NCBI RefSeq assembly: GCF_009730915.1
Contig: NC_052489.1
Span: 23,739,916 to 23,803,915 of the forward strand
DNA from: Dioscorea cayenensis subsp. rotundata
Lineage: Eukaryota; Streptophyta; Magnoliopsida; Dioscoreales; Dioscoreaceae
Length of the DNA stretch: 64,000 nt
Direction of reading: 5' to 3'
Shown: in pieces, positions 11,103 through 25,323 of the stretch
Layout: each line of letters starts with the position of its first letter
Numbering within the stretch: position 1 is the stretch's first letter
Program-made: the position numbers and the translations under genes
Notes under the pieces: generated by a model
The model's database searches: none
Seen by the model: only the letters and a program-made list of their open reading frames with translations
What the model was told of the DNA's origin: nothing

Positions 11103-11445
11103 ATGAATGGAGATTGAGAAGGAGGGATTGAGAGAAGTTTGGTGGATGGTTGTTGAATGGAGGTGTTAAGATGTGAATCAATGCATGCTTGATGAGTGTC
11201 TGAAGATTTCTGGGCTTGAAATGCGCTGGCGTGGAGTTCATGGCCATTGAGAAAGAAGCTTCAGGTTTGGATGCTCATGCATGAATACACAGTTTTTTTT
11301 TTTTTTTCTTTTCTTTAAAGTAACTCTGATGTTATTTCTTGATTTATAAGTTTTAAAAAAATATATATATTTTTTCTCAGTAAATGTTGAAAAAAAGTTC
11401 AAAAACACTTTAACATGCATTAAATTCTTCATGACACAAGTCTTA

Positions 11446-11576
11446 TGTAAGAAAATGTGAGAAAAGAAGCATGATTCTCGTTAGGGTAACAACCTAATAA
11501 ATAGATACATGAGTATGTAAGAATATGTATGGAAGGTATATATATACATTATACATAAAAGTATATTACTCTAATA
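11446..11576 (-). repeat. 3' LTR of the copia element
   Basis: 131 bp. It aligns along its length with 19945-20091 apart from a gap of about 16 bp. The plus-strand left end starts TGTAAG. The upstream flank TCTTA matches the flank of the other LTR. Confidence 0.9.
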
Positions 11577-13059
11577 CGGCCCCTCAAACTCATGGTGGGT
11601 CGTAAACCAAGAGTTTGTCAACAAAGAACTGAAATCGAGCGACAGTATGTACTTTAGTGAAAAAATCAGCAAGTTGATGTGTAGAGGCAACATATGGAAG
11701 AAAAATACTACTGGCAAGATAATGATGACGAACAAAGTGAAGAGAAACCTCAAGATGCTTTGTGCGCTCATGAAACACAAGATTTGCAGCAATTTTGATG
11801 GTACTCTGATTATCACAATAGATAGGAGTGGGGGCAGATGTGGTGACACCAAACTCCATCAAAATTTGAAGCAACCAAAGAACTTTCCTAGCAGTGGACG
11901 TCATAGCACCATACTCAGCCTTAGTAGTGGAAAGAGTAACAGTGGATTGTTTTTTGCTTTTCCAAGAGATAAGTGAATTTCCAAGGAAAATGAAGAAACT
12001 AGTACTATATCTCCGATTAGTAGCATCACCTGCCAAATCAGCATCACAATATGCGCGCAACTCAAGTGAGGATGTAACAGAAAAAAATAGAGATCAAGTG
12101 ATCGTGCCACGGAAATACCTAAGAACTAGTAGAAGTGCAGCATAATTAGTAGATCGGGGATCACTAACAAACTAGCTAAGGATGTGAACAACATATGCAA
12201 TACCAGGCTGAGTGATGGTCAAATAAACAAGAGCACCCACAAGTGCTTGATAGCGGATAGGATTAGTCAACAGCTCACTGTCATACGAGTAGAGACGATG
12301 ATGCAACTCAATAGGAGTGGAGGCAGTGGGAGATCAGCAATGCCAGATCATCGAAAAATATCAGAAATGTACTTCTGTTGAGATACCAAGTAACCTCAAT
12401 GAGAATAAGCGACCTTAAGACCTAGGAAGTAACGAAAAGGTCCAATGTCTTTCATCTGAAAGTCGGTGTGTAACCGTTGTTTCAGAGAAAGAATAGTATC
12501 AACATCATCACCAAAAATGACCATATCATCAACATAAAGAAGAAGAATAGTGAGGCCTCGAGGAGTCTGCAGGGTGAAGAGGGCATAATCATGAGAGCTC
12601 TCAGTAAAACCAAGAGCAAGAATCATACTACAAAAACTATTAAACCAGGTGTGAGGAGCCTGTTTAAGTCCATAAATAGCCCGAGGAAGATGACAGACAT
12701 GTTAAGGAGGATGAGAGAAACCAGGAGGAGGAGTCATATAAACATCCTTAGAAAGATCTCCATGTAAGAAGGCATTAGTCACATCTAACTGATGAAGTGG
12801 CCATTGACGAGCAGCTGAAATAGCGAAAAGAAGACGAACAGTAGTCAACTTGGTTACAGGAGAAAATGTCTCCTCATAGTTAATGCCATGCTCCTAAGTG
12901 AAACCACGAGTAACAAGACGCATCTTGTGGCGCTCAATAGTACCATCACCTCGAGTCTTGACCCGATAAACCCACCGACAGCTGATAGGAGTAACACCAG
13001 AAGGAAGTGGAACAAGATCCCATGTATGCATGCGCTGAAGAGCATTGAGTTCCTTTATC

Positions 13060-15604
13060 CAGTGGCGGATCCAGGATTCTACACTATGGGGTCCATATAT
13101 GTATATCAATGGTTCTTTTCGTGCAAATAAGTAATTGTCTAATAATCATATCTATTATTCGATTAAATAGAAATTTTTGTTCATGTTTTGAAAAATAATA
13201 TTAAAATAATACTAAACTACATTTTTTTATAAATAGAAGTCATTAATTAATAGACAGGAAGATAAAATTGTAGAATTGAATCATGTCAATATATTGCAAC
13301 ACAAAAAAAAAAACATTAATTAATGGCATGAATAACTAGATCAATAACACATATATATAGACTACACTAATGTTGTTTACCTTTGTCCATGAGATAAGGC
13401 TATAAAGCAATGTGGGAAGACCATCTTGGTATCCACTATCTAGGAAGATCAAACATCAAAGGTCCTGCATATGAACAATGTCACCTAGTCAATATCAACC
13501 CACCCTGTAAATTTTAGTATTACTAGACAATCACAAAAATAATACGATCAATCCATCATATAAATATTTGTTCATGTAAATAATACTAAAATAATAACCA
13601 GAATTCTTTTACAACTACCCCCTTCGAGTTTTCATGTTTTGAAAATAATACATAATTGCATCGTTGCTAACACCATCAAATACATCTTTTTCAATATATG
13701 TTATCAAACAATCACTCAACCACTGATCACTCATTTTATTTCTCAAATCACTTTTAATTAACTTCATTGCAGAAAAAGCACGCTCCGCAGTTGCTGTAGC
13801 CACAGGTAAAATTAATGCCAACTTCAATAGCAAATACACCAAAGGATAAATGTAATGTTTCTTGGTCTCCACCATCTTTTGTGAAGGCTCTCCAAGGCCA
13901 TTTAAATTAACAAACCTTTCATCTTCATGTACATCCATAATATATTTTCCAAGTTGATTTTTGAGAACTATAAGCTCAACAAAAGAAAACTCACATATAT
14001 AAAATTTAGCCATCTTTAGCAACCTTTCTTTATCAAATGCACTAAATGAGTTTCTTGGACTAAAGCAAGCCACTCAAAGTAGCAATTCAGTGTTTACTTC
14101 ATTAAAACGATTGTTGAGCTCTTAAAGTTGCATATCAATAACAACATAAAATAGATCAACTTGATAATGGTGTAAGTTGCTAATTTGTGAGACATTACGA
14201 CGTTTTCCTTTAATATATGCATCTTCCATATCTTGCATTTGAATGTTGATCTTATTGCAAAACAAATAAATATCATTCATCAAATCTCTCCATCCATCAC
14301 CTCTCATTTTTTGTAATCTTTTCTTTGCAGTTTTAACAAGTAACATAGCATTTACAATGTCTTGGTCCTTTCTCTGCAAAGCAAAATTCAGCTCATTTGT
14401 AATCCCCAAGATTGCTCATTTGAAGGTAAGCTCTTCTAACTTCATCTCGGTCATTTGGATGGTAAATTTCAATTCCCGGTCGTTCCCCAGGATCAACTGG
14501 AAAAGCATTCAAATCAACCCCTTTGTCCTTAATTGAAGAAGTTTGTGCTTTCATACTAGAGTGTTCTTATAAAATCTATTTTCTTCAATAAGAGGTTGCT
14601 CATTTGCCATGTCAGAGATTGGGAAATTGAAGAAGCATTAGATCCGACTGTAGCCGGAGCTTGCTTTTTGTAATATCTCAACATAGTTCACTGTTAACAC
14701 AAATATAAATTTAAATCTAAATTATGAACCTATGAGTAGATGCATATTTCATTAATATAATGAACAAATAAATTATAATCCTATGAATTATGTGTTCATT
14801 AATCAATCAATAAATTCAATAATATCATGATCTAGGGCAACACACTACACAACAATTATGAAATTCATTAATCAAAAAATTTAAACAAATAACAATTATG
14901 ATTTATGAAATTTATTGATCTAAACATATAAATTTACATTAAAGAAAGGGCAACACAACTACACAAGCATGTTCAAAGCAATTTCCAACTTTCTCAAAGG
15001 TTGGTTCAAAGCAATAAATATAATAAAAAAATACAAAATCAAAGATAATCAGACGATTCAGGTTTTAGGGATATCATAAATAATGATGTTCAGTCATTGT
15101 CGCATAGTCACAATTATAAAAAATTCCAACCACAAACACAAGATCAAAGAAATTCAAGTCCATGGTCCATAGACCATGGATGATGGATATCAAGTACCAA
15201 CCTGCATAAGACTCAAGTCCACTCCTTGGAGGCTTGGATAAGTTGGATCTTGGACCTTGGTCACTTGGTGGTGAGCTTATGCCTTATAGATGAAAATTGA
15301 GAAGAAAGATGTTAGATGCGGCAGATGCCAATTGTTTGGAAAATAGAGGTGCTGGTGGTTAAAACTAGGGCATACTAATTACTAAGCTTTTGAGAGAGTA
15401 AAAAAGGTTTGAAAAAATAATAAAAAATAATAAAATCATTAAAATACTCACTTAAAAATTAAAATGGGGTCCAAACCGAATTATTATCGGTCTAATTGAT
15501 GCCATATATGATATATACATATATATATTAATATATAAGATAATTTTTTTTAAAAAAAAGTGGGGTCCATGGACCCCACTTCTCTTGATGTAGATCCGCC
15601 TATG
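13060..15604 (-). mobile_element. hAT DNA transposon, internally deleted, inside the copia element
   Basis: Imperfect terminal inverted repeats: the left end begins CAGTGGCGGATCCAG and the right end, reversed, begins CATAGGCGGATCTAC. They are flanked by an 8-bp target duplication, CCTTTATC (13052-13059) against CCTCTATC (15605-15612), as expected for hAT. Copia coding sequence resumes on both sides. The element is 2545 bp. On the minus strand it encodes pieces of a ZMYM1-like plant hAT transposase: an N-terminal remnant containing Y-H-P-N-D-R-D-E-V-R-R (about 14430-14530), a helical piece (14122-14409) and a C-terminal dimerisation region (13615-14073) with A-T-A-E-R-A-F-S. The TTF zinc finger and most of the catalytic core are missing. 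It is therefore a non-autonomous deletion derivative. Confidence 0.88.
13615..14073 (-). pseudogene. hAT transposase C-terminal (dimerisation) fragment
   Basis: A 152-codon open stretch. It contains A-T-A-E-R-A-F-S-A-M-K-L-I-K, then L-R-N-K-M-S and W-L-S-D-C-L-I-T-Y-I-E, the hallmark of the hAT family C-terminal dimerisation domain in ZMYM1-like plant transposases. The catalytic N-terminal two thirds are absent upstream, so this is a remnant and not a working transposase. Confidence 0.85.
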
Positions 15605-16268
15605 CCTCTATCATAGCCTACTACTGCCAATGGGGATGACTCATAGCCTCACGACAAGATTACGGGTCGAAATGGGAGTGAATAGAAAGTGCATACCGGG
15701 CAGGAGGACGGCGAATATGGTCTAGGTATTGACAGGAGGCATTAGGAGCATCTTCAGGAGAGGATGAGCCGATGGGGAGAGGAGACGAATCACCAGAACC
15801 ATCAATACACCCAAAGGATGGAGGAATAGAAGAATTTTCAGTGGAAACTGTGGGAGGGAGCACTAAATTAGCAATGATGGTGGAATCTGGGGTAATTACT
15901 AAAGGTAGGGAAGAGGACGCACTGAAGGAAGACTGAAAAAAAAAAAGATTTGGAGAAGATGAAGAAAAGTAGGGTGTGTCTTCAAGAAAGGTTATATGAC
16001 GGGAAATACGAAGAAGATGAGATAGAGGATTATAGCATTGATAGCCCTTGTGTTCAGAGCTATAGCCTAGAAAAATGCACATGGCGGAACGAGGAGAGAG
16101 TTTGGTTCGCTCAACAACGGGCAAAAGCACAAAACAAGTACAACCAAAAATGCGAATATGACCATAAAAGAGAGATTGAGAGTAAAGACGCTCATAAAGA
16201 GTGACACTAGAAAGAGTGGTGGAAGGAGTTCTATTGATGAGATAGACGGAGTTAAGAATAGCCTCAGC

Positions 16269-16731
16269 TAGGGGTGTCAAACGGGCCGTGTCGGCCCGGG
16301 CCCGGCACGAGTTGGGCCGTGCTTGGCCCAAGCACGGTGCTACAGTATCGTGCTCGAGCCAGGCACGGCCCAAACCCCGGGCCGTGCTGGGCTAGGGGTT
16401 TACGGCCCTCGGCCCGGTTCGGGCCAACATGGCTCGGCACGCTAAATGTAAGTTTTTTTAATTTTTCAAGATATTTTTTTTTGTTTTTTTAGTCAATAAG
16501 GCTTTTTATATTTTTTTGAATTTTAGGATATTTTTTTATATTTTTTTTAGTAATTTTTAGGGTATTTTTTTTATATTTTTGGGGTTTAAAAATAAAAAAA
16601 TAAAAAAATATAATATAACTGGGCCGGGCCACGCGTCGTCCCGACCTGGTGGTTGGCGGGCGTGCGGCCCAAGCACGCATAGTGCATGGGCCGTTAGGGC
16701 CCAGTCGGGCCGCCCGCTTTGACACCCCCTA
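16269..16731. mobile_element. GC-rich hAT-like MITE nested in copia
   Basis: A 463-bp insertion in the integrase region. Ends: TAGGGGTGTCAAACGGGCC on the left and, reversed, TAGGGGGTGTCAAAGCGGGC on the right. The flanks GCCTCAGC (16261-16268) and GCCTCGAC (16732-16739) look like a degenerate 8-bp target duplication. The arms are very rich in GGGCC/GGCCC and the middle is AT-rich. There is no coding capacity. The 8-bp duplication suggests mobilisation by an hAT transposase, which is an inference. Confidence 0.75.
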
Positions 16732-16819
16732 GCCTCGACTCTAAAAATATTTGAGGGACAACAGAGGAAAAGAGAAAGGAACGAGCAGTATCCAAGATAT
16801 GACGATGCTTGCGCTTAGC

Positions 16820-18002
16820 TATAGGGGGGCACGGGCCGAGATTTGGCCCGACCAAGCAAAACCTACATGGTCAGCTGCCCTGAAGGGCCGGGCCAAAAAA
16901 TCGTAACCGGCTCCTACTGCAACGGGCCCAGTTATGGTTCAAGGTATTTTAAACTCGTGACCCGGCGGGTTAATCCGGGTTGGTTTTAAAAAAAAAGTAA
17001 CATTCAAAAACCTATTAAAAAAGTTACCTGTGGGATTCAAACCATGATCTCATGGTGGAAGCCCAAAACCAAACCATTTAATCTACAATACCACTTATGA
17101 TAATTGTAAGGAAAAAGTTTATATATATACTAATTGTAGAATATCGATTTTCCGTATCTCCATTTCATTCAGAGTATCAATATAAATATGAATTTCAATA
17201 TTTTTCAATAGTATCTAAATAATGAAATCTCGCACTATATTTTTTGATTAATTATAAAATATACTTCAATATTTTATGTTCAGAAATTTTAAAGCTAATA
17301 ATGTTTTTTTAATGACAATATTATTAGTACAATAATAACAAACCTTTAGAATTTGAAAGTAAAGTTAAGGGTAAGAACACAATTTAATTGTAATAAATAG
17401 ATAAGATGGTAACTTTGATCTAAAAAAAGTGAACTTTATTAGTTTTAATTTCTCTCATTTAAGAAAATATATCGATAACTTAATTCAATAGATATATAAA
17501 TTATATGCAAGTCTTTTATTTTTCAAATCATTTTGTCTTTTCTTAAATTTTTAAAATTGTTAGATTTTTTTAATTTTTTTTTATTTTTAATAATATAATT
17601 AAAAATTAGCTTTGTGTTTTTTTTTATTTATTTATTTTTAAGACAATACACAAAACAACCATAGGTTATGTGGTTGATGTGTTGTTGGTTTTGATGCAAG
17701 TCCATGGTTGATTCCCTTCTGCTAATAAAAAGCTTTAAATATAGTTTAATAATAAAATATTATTAAAAAAAATAATAAAAACCACCGGGTCAGACAAGCT
17801 TGGCCCGGACCCAGTGGATTTTGGGCCAGACGGGTTGAGCCCGGTTCATCTGAATGATAAACCGAACCCAGTGGGTTTACCGAGTCAACCCGCCCAACGG
17901 GTTTCTCCTGTAGTACGGGCCTGGTATGGGTCCTGTGTTTGGTGAACCAGACCCGTCGGGTCGAGCAATTGGGCCCGGTTAATCGGCCCGTGCCAGCCTC
18001 TA
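16820..18002. mobile_element. Second GC-ended non-autonomous element nested in copia
   Basis: A 1183-bp insertion whose ends read TATAGGGGGGCACGGGCCGA and, reversed, TAGAGGCTGGCACGGGCCGA. The flanks are CGCTTAGC (16812-16819) and CGCTCAAC (18003-18010), a degenerate 8-bp duplication. GC-rich terminal zones surround an AT-rich core of about 600 bp. No transposase is seen. The general build matches the 16269-16731 element, but the termini differ. Confidence 0.72.
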
Positions 18003-19944
18003 CGCTCAACAACACTATTTTGAGCAGGTGTATAAGGACATAATTGCTGAGCTAGAGTGTCATAAGTAGAGAGTAACTCTTGAAAGAATGTAGAGAGATA
18101 CTCACGTGCCCCACCAGAACGAAAGACCTAATGTATTTGCCGAACTGAATATGTACAATTTGTGCAAATTAAGAATAAATGACAGAGACTTCATATCGAG
18201 AGAGCAGCAGGTAAAGCCAAGTATGACGGGAGAAATCATCACTAAAGATGATATAGTAGGAGAAACCGCCAAGAGATGAGAATGGGGCTGGTCTACAAAC
18301 ATCAAAGTGAACAAAGGTCAAAAGGAGAGTCTGAAAAAGATTTACATGATGAGAAGGGAAGAGTTGCGTGTTTAGCTAGCTGACAACCCATACATGGATG
18401 TAATGAAGTAGTTGAAATAGAACCAAGTCTACCTGAAGTAGTTAAGAGTTTTAGGTGAGCACTAGACAGGTGACTGAGATATTGATGCCAATGATCAAGA
18501 GAACACACAAATGCAACAATTGCAGAAGGTTGAGGAGCGGGAAGATGAAGATGGTTTAAGTGATAAAGTCCGCCAATCCTATGCCCGGTCCCAATCCTCT
18601 AGCATATAAGATGATCCTGCACAGAACAAGCAAAAAAAGAAAATGTGACTGTGAGACCATGATCAATGAGCTGGCTAACCGAGATAAGATTTAGAGCTAC
18701 ACCAGGATACAATCGGGCTGGTGATAACATGAATGCTTCCATCATTACTGTGAACAATGGAAAGATGTGGAGGGGTAGAGATAGAAACTAGGCTAAAGGT
18801 ATTTACAGTTATATAATGAGTGACACCAGAGTTTCAAATCCAGGAGGAGGAAGAAGACATACCAGAGACAGCAGACATAACAGAAGAAGACATATCAGAG
18901 ACAATAGATGTAATTGAGGAAGTACTAGATTGCATGGCACGATGCATGGCATGTATTTACTTGGTAAGCTAAGCAACCTGAGAGACTAGGTCAACAGGAA
19001 AATCAGGAGTCAAGATTGAAGCAGCATGAGAGGACGGAGAAATAATAGAAGAAGAAGATAGAGGGTGAGACTACTACTCTTGCTATTATTGAAGCTTAGG
19101 ATACTGACGTTTCATATATCCAATACGCTTGCGGTAACGACATATGCCAAAAGATCCTGGAGAAGATGAAAAGAAGGTCATGGTTTTTTTTAATCATCAC
19201 TGTAGTATCAATATAGGTATTATTGTAGGTGACACTGTGTGATGCCACTATAGATGACACTGTGCAAGGTACTGTAACAATCACTGTAGATGTCAATGTG
19301 TACTGGCACTGTATATCACTGTGAGCCAAAAGAGAAATTCGTCTTGGGACTTGAATGTCAGAGAATATATATTATAATAATAATGATGATGATGAGCAAA
19401 TTGCGGATCTAGTCTCTTGCATTGCATAAAATCATGATAATGGGAAGAAATTTGAGGATTTGGTCTGATGGAGAAGGAGAAAGCTGGTTGGTGGGTTTGG
19501 AGGGTATGGATGTGGGGATAGCCGGCGGCAAAGAAAAAAAGAAGGATGTGGGTTTGGAGGGGATGGATTTAGGGATGGGCTCGGCAAGATGGTTGACAAC
19601 AGTTAACAAGGAGCTGATCGGCGATTGCAAAGATCGTGGGTTTGGATGTGGCGATGTTTGGAGGGAAGAAAGATGACGGTAACAATGATCTGGGTGGCGG
19701 CAACGTTGGGGCGACACGCCAAGGTAGGAGGCGGCAACTGAGGAGGAAGGGCTGAGTTCGTTGGCGGGCGAGAGAGTTGTGAAGCTTCAACTTCGGTGAA
19801 CAAAAGATAGATCCAGCAAAGAAAGACGAAACCGGTGAAAGGTGGACAAATCCGACGAACAAATATAAATCCGGCTAGATGAAAGGATAGCCGGAGTTTA
19901 TCGAAAAGAAATCACCGGGAAAAAAAAAACCTTCTCTAATGCCA

Positions 19945-20091
19945 TGTAAGGAAATGTGAGAGAAGAAGCATGACTCTCATTAGGGTAACAACCCAATAAA
20001 TAGATACATGCATATGTAAGAATATGTATGAATAGGAAGACATAAGGTATATATACATATACATTATATATAAAGGTATATTCGTCTAACA
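19945..20091 (-). repeat. 5' LTR of the copia element
   Basis: 147 bp. On the minus strand it begins TGTTAG and ends CTTACA. It is followed on the right by the target-site copy TCTTA (20092-20096). It carries a short extra block relative to the 3' LTR. Confidence 0.9.
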
Positions 20092-20096
20092 TCTTA

Positions 20097-21102
20097 CACC
20101 AACTCTTCATTACAAAGATGATACTTCCACACACATTTAAAAACAACCAAGATGCACAAAGAATGGAATTGAATTTGCTTAAAAAATTATAATACCAAAG
20201 ATAATTACATATTCCCCCCTCCCTTAGGCGCTTTTTAGAAATTTTACTCTGATTATTAAATTCAACCTTTTGTTTTTTTTTTCACCTTTGGTGCTAATGG
20301 AAGTTGTTAAGTTTAGTAGTTTTTATTTCATTTAATCCAAATGTTACTAGTTTGGTTTTGTTTGTTCTCGTTTTTTTTTCTGCTTCAATTTGTTTAGGTG
20401 GTTTGTCTTGCCTTTGTATCTTTGTCGGATTGCCTTTAATTCAATAAAATTCAGCTACTAAGTAGCTCCTTTCTTCAATAAAAAAAAGTTGATTGAAAAT
20501 TTTTAGAATTTAAAAATATTAGCACGATCATAGATAAATAATCCTTTTTTAATAATTATTTTTTAAAAATTTTATTTTATTTTTAGTTTTTTATCTCTCA
20601 ATACAGAGTCACCTAACTATCTTTAATGGTTTTGAGTGACTCATACTTTTTGGTTTAGTATCTCTAATTCTATTCTATCCCATTGCATTTATACATATTT
20701 TCTATCTTCTAATATATCTTGGGATATTTATTAAAAAAATTTAAAAATATTTTATATGATAAAATACATATAATAAAAGTGTGCTTAGGATGATTAATCA
20801 TGTATTGTTACAATAAATAAATAAATAAATAAAACACCTATAATTACATCAACTAAATTTTATATTTTATATAATTTATTGTTAAAAATATTTATCTGAT
20901 TCGAGCCATAATGTTGAGTAATAAATGGAATATAATTAATTAAAATAAATATTCTGAACTCCAGAAAAATTATACGCAGGAGAGGATTTTTCATTTACAT
21001 AAATAAGTGGATAATTACAATGGTCTAGTCAACGGCTCAGATCACTCAATCTTGGATCCTACGGTTATTATTCTTCGTCATGTTGTTCATATAACTCTTC
21101 GC
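20097..21102. other. Intergenic region upstream of the eS27 gene
   Basis: AT-rich DNA with no gene or element end that I can support. It contains a short TAAA repeat near 20815-20832. The last 100 bp act as the likely promoter and leader of the ribosomal gene. Confidence 0.6.
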
Positions 21103-21174
21103 TAGGGTTTTGAGAACTCTCTTGCTGCCGCTGCTCTTGTTCTCGGATCCCAACCTCCGCCATTGTTAGGGTTT
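21103..21174 (+). promoter_or_regulatory. Two telo-box motifs in the eS27 leader
   Basis: TAGGGTTT at 21103-21110 and TTAGGGTTT at 21166-21174 are inverse telo-boxes (AAACCCTA). They sit within 100 bp of the start codon, as in many plant ribosomal-protein genes, where they support growth-linked expression. Their role here is inferred from family practice. Confidence 0.65.
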
Positions 21175-21201
21175 TCACGCGCTCTCAGGGCTTCTCCAAA
21201 G

Positions 21202-22570
<1,369 letters not shown>

Positions 22571-23635
22571 ACATGATGTGCTTTCACCCATTCCTCTTTC
22601 TTAATATTGCTTAACGGATATGGAAATGAGACAACATAAGTTCTTGGGCTTTAGATGTTGTTTATTGCCGTTGGGTTAGGTTCACATCTTTAGTTGTAGT
22701 TTCTTTTTTGGCAGTTCTCTTTGATGTGGAATGGTGTTTTTCAAGTTTATGTTCTCAGTTATTTATGTTGTGTGAGGAAACACTCTGGTTCTGCTTGGAA
22801 CAATTCAACCTAATTGCATTTACATTGAGAAACTTCTTTTTCCTCAGCTTGCAATTGTAACATTATTGTGGTTTGCGGCATCAATTATAATCTCATTAGA
22901 CTGTTGTGGTTACTCGATAAATTCATTCCTTAATATATTGATAGATCTACAAGGACTCTTAGCTAGGAATTTTGTCATTTGATATTATTATTTGTGTCGA
23001 GTTTTGTTTTATTTCATTATATTAAAGTGTCACTCAAACAGCAGTGAATGCTTTGAACTCATTATTGCTATTACTTGTAATAAGCCAGAAGGTTATTCTT
23101 GATTTTTAGCTGATTGTGTTTTTTTCTTTTTTGAGCATGTAATTGTATGCATTTGTTTGGAGCAATGTACCATCAACAGCAATTGATAACTCTGATGGTT
23201 TTATGTCATAAAGTTATCTTATTGTGTGGTGTCTGGTTATTTCTTGAATTAAATTAATAGCTTGTTCCATTGTGTTGTCCTGCATGAGTTTTTTGTTTTT
23301 GTGTTTGTTAATTTTGGTTTAATATTAAGCCTTATGTGAACTTTGGAAGAACACAATTAGATGTTTGACGAAATTGAGTTTAAGAATTATAGATGAGAGT
23401 ATTTGATATATATCTCACAATTTTTTTTATGTCAATCATAATATTCATGTTACGGAACTTTTTGAAGTGATGCGAAATTTTTTGAACAGGTTCATGTGTC
23501 CATGAATATTTAAAATTTTCATGATAAATGCATAAAATGCTTATTTATAATTGGCTATTATATTGTAATTTTTAATATTTTATAAAATTATTATATGTTT
23601 TATTGTTAGATCACCACCCCTAATGGGACCACAAA

Positions 23636-23672
<37 letters not shown>

Positions 23673-25323
23673 ACATAAATGTATATAATATCTAGATCAC
23701 TCTTTTTTTATATGGTTCACTGTATTACTTACAAATAGATTTATGGCGCAGATTTATTTAGTTTCAATGATTGATGTGTTTATTTAATTAAATCTTAATT
23801 GACTAAAACATAAAACATTTTACTTATATGAAGTGATACGTGTATTATATATATATATATATATATAGGACGTGTCATCTGTGATGTGGCGCGCAAGTCA
23901 TGATATATGCACGTGATTTCCAAGGTTGCTTGGCGCGTAAATCATGGGCCCATGCATGTATCATGCATGGTCTTGTTCGACTAACACATTTGTGGATATG
24001 TATAGGTTTCAAATCAGATATCTCTAGTAATATGTTGGATGGCCATCCAACAACATTGCCTCCCCTCTCTTCCCCCCTTGTCTTGTTCTTTAGTTTTTTC
24101 TCTAGATTCAAACCTCATCTATTGTTGCTGTTATTTTTTTTTTAAAATTTTTCATCATTTGTGAATGTCTTCCGTTTTTTTAGATTATAATTTCATCCAT
24201 CATTGTTGTCACTTTTTCTTTTATTTTTTATCATTTGTGGACTTATGTAGATAATGTTTTTCTATAAAAAAAAATATTTATATAATTGTGGCACTAGTGC
24301 GGAAAGAATAACAGAGAACGCCAAATAGAAAAAGAAAAAAAAGGGATTTGTTTGACTAAAACAGGCATTTACATGTTGCTTTTAAGGCCAAAACAGCGTA
24401 TACTATTTTTATAACAAGACAAACAAATAAACAAACGCCCTGCCCCATGAACAATGGTTAATATTTGAGGGAACGCCGCAGTTGTTGAACATATCATCCT
24501 ACTGAATAATATAATCAAGTCCATACTAATCACTAAGCACACTTGCAGTTGCACAGGCATCCTTCAATTGGTGAAAGCTCTTCACTCAAATTATCTTCAA
24601 AGATGACAGCTCATCATAAGGCTAAACAACAACTAGCAATGGCAGTGATATTTGAAACTCAAATGATAAAAAAAAGGAAACAAAGAAAGAAACACAAATA
24701 AATAAATTAATAAATAATTACATGACTGACATGTTCACTTTAGCTTCAATTGTTCCTATCTGTCTGTATTTTCAGTATTATCCTTCTCTGCTTTTGATGT
24801 TAATCCCAAGTCTAATGGAGAAAGGCAACACTGATTGGGCATTGGATTGCATCATCTTAAGAAAAAAAAAATTAAGTTCTTTCTGTCTTATTGAATGTAT
24901 CATACTGCATAGAAAACTCAGCAAATTACAGGAAGAAAAACAATCCAATTGAAGTAGAAATATATGTTATCTTAATATTTGATGTCTTTTCATCCTAGTC
25001 ATGCATGGCTTAGTGATCATCTTCAGTCTCCTTTATGCATGACATTGCCTTGAAGATCCTAACTGTCATGCCATGCCCCATTCAATTGGAAGCTTCATGT
25101 GTGGCTTCAGGAGGCAAAGGATGATTCTTGTTCTTGCTGCAAAACCAATGCATTTAGTTTGATGTGATAAAATTAAATATAGTTTTATCTTATTGTCTTT
25201 CAATCTCATTACAATTACTGTTGAATTATTGGAGCAAACCTTCAATTATTTATCATAAGCTTCTGTCTCTTCTTGTGTTTTTTATGGTGGTTTTTTTTGT
25301 TTAAGAACAGGCTTTGCTTTGTC
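22571..25323. other. Intergenic region between eS27 and the Nudix gene
   Basis: About 2.7 kb holding the eS27 3' leader and AT-rich DNA. Microsatellites are (CT)n followed by (TA)n at about 23636-23672 and (TA)n at 23844-23868. Bases 23870-24130 are locally more GC-rich and contain GCACGTGA, but no gene. Open frames at 24369-24560 and 24722-24952 have no family features. Confidence 0.55.

Larger units (their letters stand above)
11446..20091 (-). mobile_element. Ty1/copia LTR retrotransposon, decayed, with three nested DNA elements
   Basis: A fossil element read on the minus strand. Its LTRs are 19945-20091 (5') and 11446-11576 (3'), and it is flanked by a 5-bp target duplication TCTTA at 11441-11445 and 20092-20096. 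A primer-binding-like sequence TGGCATTAGAG follows the 5' LTR and matches the initiator-Met tRNA primer of copia elements at most positions. A purine-rich tract precedes the 3' LTR. The pol order is copia: GAG-pre-integrase zinc region (about 18300-18510), integrase (about 15700-18300, interrupted), reverse transcriptase (about 12396-13050) and RNase H (about 11590-12060). Most of gag is not recognisable. The element is broken in many places besides the insertions. The LTRs differ at roughly 10 percent of aligned sites by eye plus a small length difference. That suggests a few million years at commonly assumed plant rates. Confidence 0.93.

Noticed and set aside
19409-19862. Pro/Ser-rich minus-strand frames near the 5' LTR of the copia element
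   Set aside because: They do not resemble copia gag or any host family; probably leader or unrelated sequence inside the fossil.
24722-24952. 76-codon plus-strand frame before the Nudix gene
   Set aside because: AT-driven composition, no splice context, no known motif.
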